Shown piece after piece: positions 5,114 to 6,296 of a stretch of 6,296 bases of DNA. Numbering within the stretch: position 1 is the stretch's first letter; every line of letters begins with the position of its first letter. Both the position numbers and the translations under genes were made by a program. This stretch comes from an uncultured Planctomycetaceae bacterium (GTDB lineage: Bacteria; Planctomycetota; Planctomycetia; Pirellulales; Pirellulaceae). The notes below the pieces were generated by a model. The model was not told where the DNA came from, made no database searches, and saw only the letters and a program-made list of their open reading frames with translations. The DNA lies in assembly GCA_937967665.1 (NCBI GenBank), contig CALBSZ010000556.1, positions 1 to 6,296 on the forward strand. The letters run 5' to 3'.

Positions 5114-6226
5114 TCACGAATCGCCGAGGATCGCCGCCACTTTTTCCAGTGCCAGGCGATGCAGCACAAGCGGCTGTGACAGATCCGCCTGCGATTGCTG
5201 CCAGGTAGCGTAGATCGCATCGGTCGACGTGTGAATATCGACATAACGGCTGCAGCCCGTTCCCCAGGGGCTGACGAACATCGGTTGGTAGCGCGATAGT
5301 CGCTGGATCTGCCGCCACTGACCATCCAGCAGGTAGCCGACGCCACCCAGTTCTTCACACGAATATCCTCGCGGACGTTTGACCGCCGTGGCATGCTCGT
5401 CCAGGTTCCGCAGCGATTCGCCACCGTCATAAAAGACGAGACTCACGTTCACGTCTCGAAATGCCCCCAAATGCGGCACATCCCAGACCGCCGTGCCTCG
5501 CGTAATGGCCACGTCCCAGGTGACGCCGCGCGGGAAGAAGTCGAGTTGCGGGGCCTCGTAATTTCCCGAGTCACGATGGCGAAGGGCCAGTCCCGTGTTG
5601 GAACTCGACCAGCAATAAGGATGCGTGCAAAACAGCAGCGCCAGGTCGCCGTTCGGCAGGTCGTAGACGAACGGATCCTTGACGTGAATGAATTGCGGGT
5701 CGCGACATTCCAGCACGGTTTCGATCTTGGCGCCAGGTAAATCCTCGATCGACGCAGCCGCGAGCCGTTCAACCGTCCAAACTCCCGTGCCGGGCTTCAA
5801 ATAGTCCTCGAATCCCGGCGGGTCGGCGATATTGGACTTCTCCGTCGACACGAACAGTTTCACGCAATCGTCCGTCCAGCGCAAGGCACTTCCTTCGATC
5901 GACAGCACGTCGCGATCGCCGACGTTCAAATCCGACTTCGTGAACGACACGATCTTTTGAAACGTTTCGCCGCGATCGGACGATTGAAAGATGGCCAGTT
6001 CGAGTCCCCGTTGGCCCAGGCCGAGTCCCGTGCGAGAATCGCCGACGTTCCGATAGCGGCCCACGAGATAGAGCATCCCGCTGGCGTCTTCGATCATGTT
6101 ACCGCCGCCGAACCAGAAGCCAGACTCCGGTTGCTGCGCGGGGACGACGATCCGAGCGGCCCGTTGATCGACCAGAGCCTGCGCCAACTCCGCCAATTTT
6201 GTTTCGCGTAGTTCGTCAAGTTTCAT
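5114..6226 (-). CDS. Glycosidase/sialidase-like beta-propeller protein, no signal peptide
   Basis: A 370-residue protein built mostly of short strands with repeated aromatic and glycine-rich turns, consistent with a five- or six-bladed beta-propeller like sialidases and GH43-type glycosidases. One clear Asp-box, S-x-D-x-G-x-T-F, is at 82-89 (SSDRGETF). GFWFGGGNMIEDASGMLYLVG (36-56) resembles the first blade of such enzymes, and VKDPFVYDLPNGDLALLF (182-199) contains a D-P-F motif common at the base of glycosidase propellers. No signal peptide or membrane segment is visible and the first 25 residues are helical and charged, so it is probably cytoplasmic, which is less usual for sialidase-type proteins. 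Catalytic residues cannot be assigned, so enzyme activity is inferred from fold only. The ATG at 6226 has no clear Shine-Dalgarno site; no better start lies nearby. The 70 bases beyond it contain no identifiable gene. Next on the same strand is pyrE, 390 bases away, probably a separate unit. Confidence 0.85.
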   Translation of the reverse strand: MKLDELRETKLAELAQALVDQRAARIVVPAQQPESGFWFGGGNMIEDASGMLYLVGRYRNVGDSRTGLGLGQRGLELAIFQSSDRGETFQKIVSFTKSDLNVGDRDVLSIEGSALRWTDDCVKLFVSTEKSNIADPPGFEDYLKPGTGVWTVERLAAASIEDLPGAKIETVLECRDPQFIHVKDPFVYDLPNGDLALLFCTHPYCWSSSNTGLALRHRDSGNYEAPQLDFFPRGVTWDVAITRGTAVWDVPHLGAFRDVNVSLVFYDGGESLRNLDEHATAVKRPRGYSCEELGGVGYLLDGQWRQIQRLSRYQPMFVSPWGTGCSRYVDIHTSTDAIYATWQQSQADLSQPLVLHRLALEKVAAILGDS

Positions 6227-6296
6227 GCAGACCGTTCTAACCGCGCGGCAGCAAAAAAACTAGCCTTCGTTCTAAATCTCGCGTTGTTGTCATGGG
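6227..6296 (-). promoter_or_regulatory. Upstream region of propeller gene
   Basis: Seventy bases upstream of the propeller gene start. On the - strand TTAGAACG occurs twice (6275-6268 and 6240-6233), 35 bases apart, flanking a run of seven T at 6259-6253. It may contain the promoter or a regulator site, but no convincing -35/-10 pair is seen and the window ends here. Confidence 0.2.

Noticed and set aside
4945..5208. Small + strand frames encoding repeated VPRLRSRD-like peptides
   Set aside because: They are translations of the REP-like repeat in two frames and continue antisense into the propeller gene; not genes.

Overview
This 6.3 kb window most resembles the chromosome of a Planctomycetota bacterium, probably of the Pirellulales type. 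This is inferred from the style of the proteins, the moderately high GC content, loosely packed short operons, weak or absent Shine-Dalgarno sites at some starts, and two families of short dispersed repeats (TAGCGGTGGC... and GGAGTCGCGGGAC...) of a kind I associate with these genomes. No rRNA or tRNA gene, insertion sequence, CRISPR array or phage gene was seen.

Left part, + strand: after a degenerate copy of the GTCGCGGGAC repeat at the very start, there is an alpha/beta-hydrolase esterase (79-918). A roughly 600-base non-coding stretch follows, holding a perfect small hairpin and a cluster of TAGCGGTGGC repeats with one copy inverted. Then come two closely spaced genes, 32 bases apart and probably co-transcribed: a rhomboid-family intramembrane serine protease (best start 1537) and a fumarylacetoacetate hydrolase (FAH) superfamily enzyme (2553-3353).

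Right part, - strand: three genes read toward the left and meet the FAH gene tail to tail at about 3354-3384. In transcription order they are a cytoplasmic, glycosidase-like beta-propeller protein (6226-5114), then orotate phosphoribosyltransferase pyrE (4723-4172), then an uncharacterised protein (4071-3385). That last protein looks like a PD-(D/E)XK-type nuclease fold with an E-x-Q active-site variant and a C-terminal winged-helix-like segment. The 390 bases between the propeller gene and pyrE contain a REP-like pair of mirror-image hairpins and a terminator-like or attenuator-like stem-loop.

The genes do not form one obvious pathway. pyrE is pyrimidine biosynthesis. The FAH enzyme, esterase and propeller protein suggest catabolism of organic acids, esters and carbohydrates. 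The item most worth following up is the putative nuclease, then the two repeat families. I see no complete new defence or mobile system in the window.
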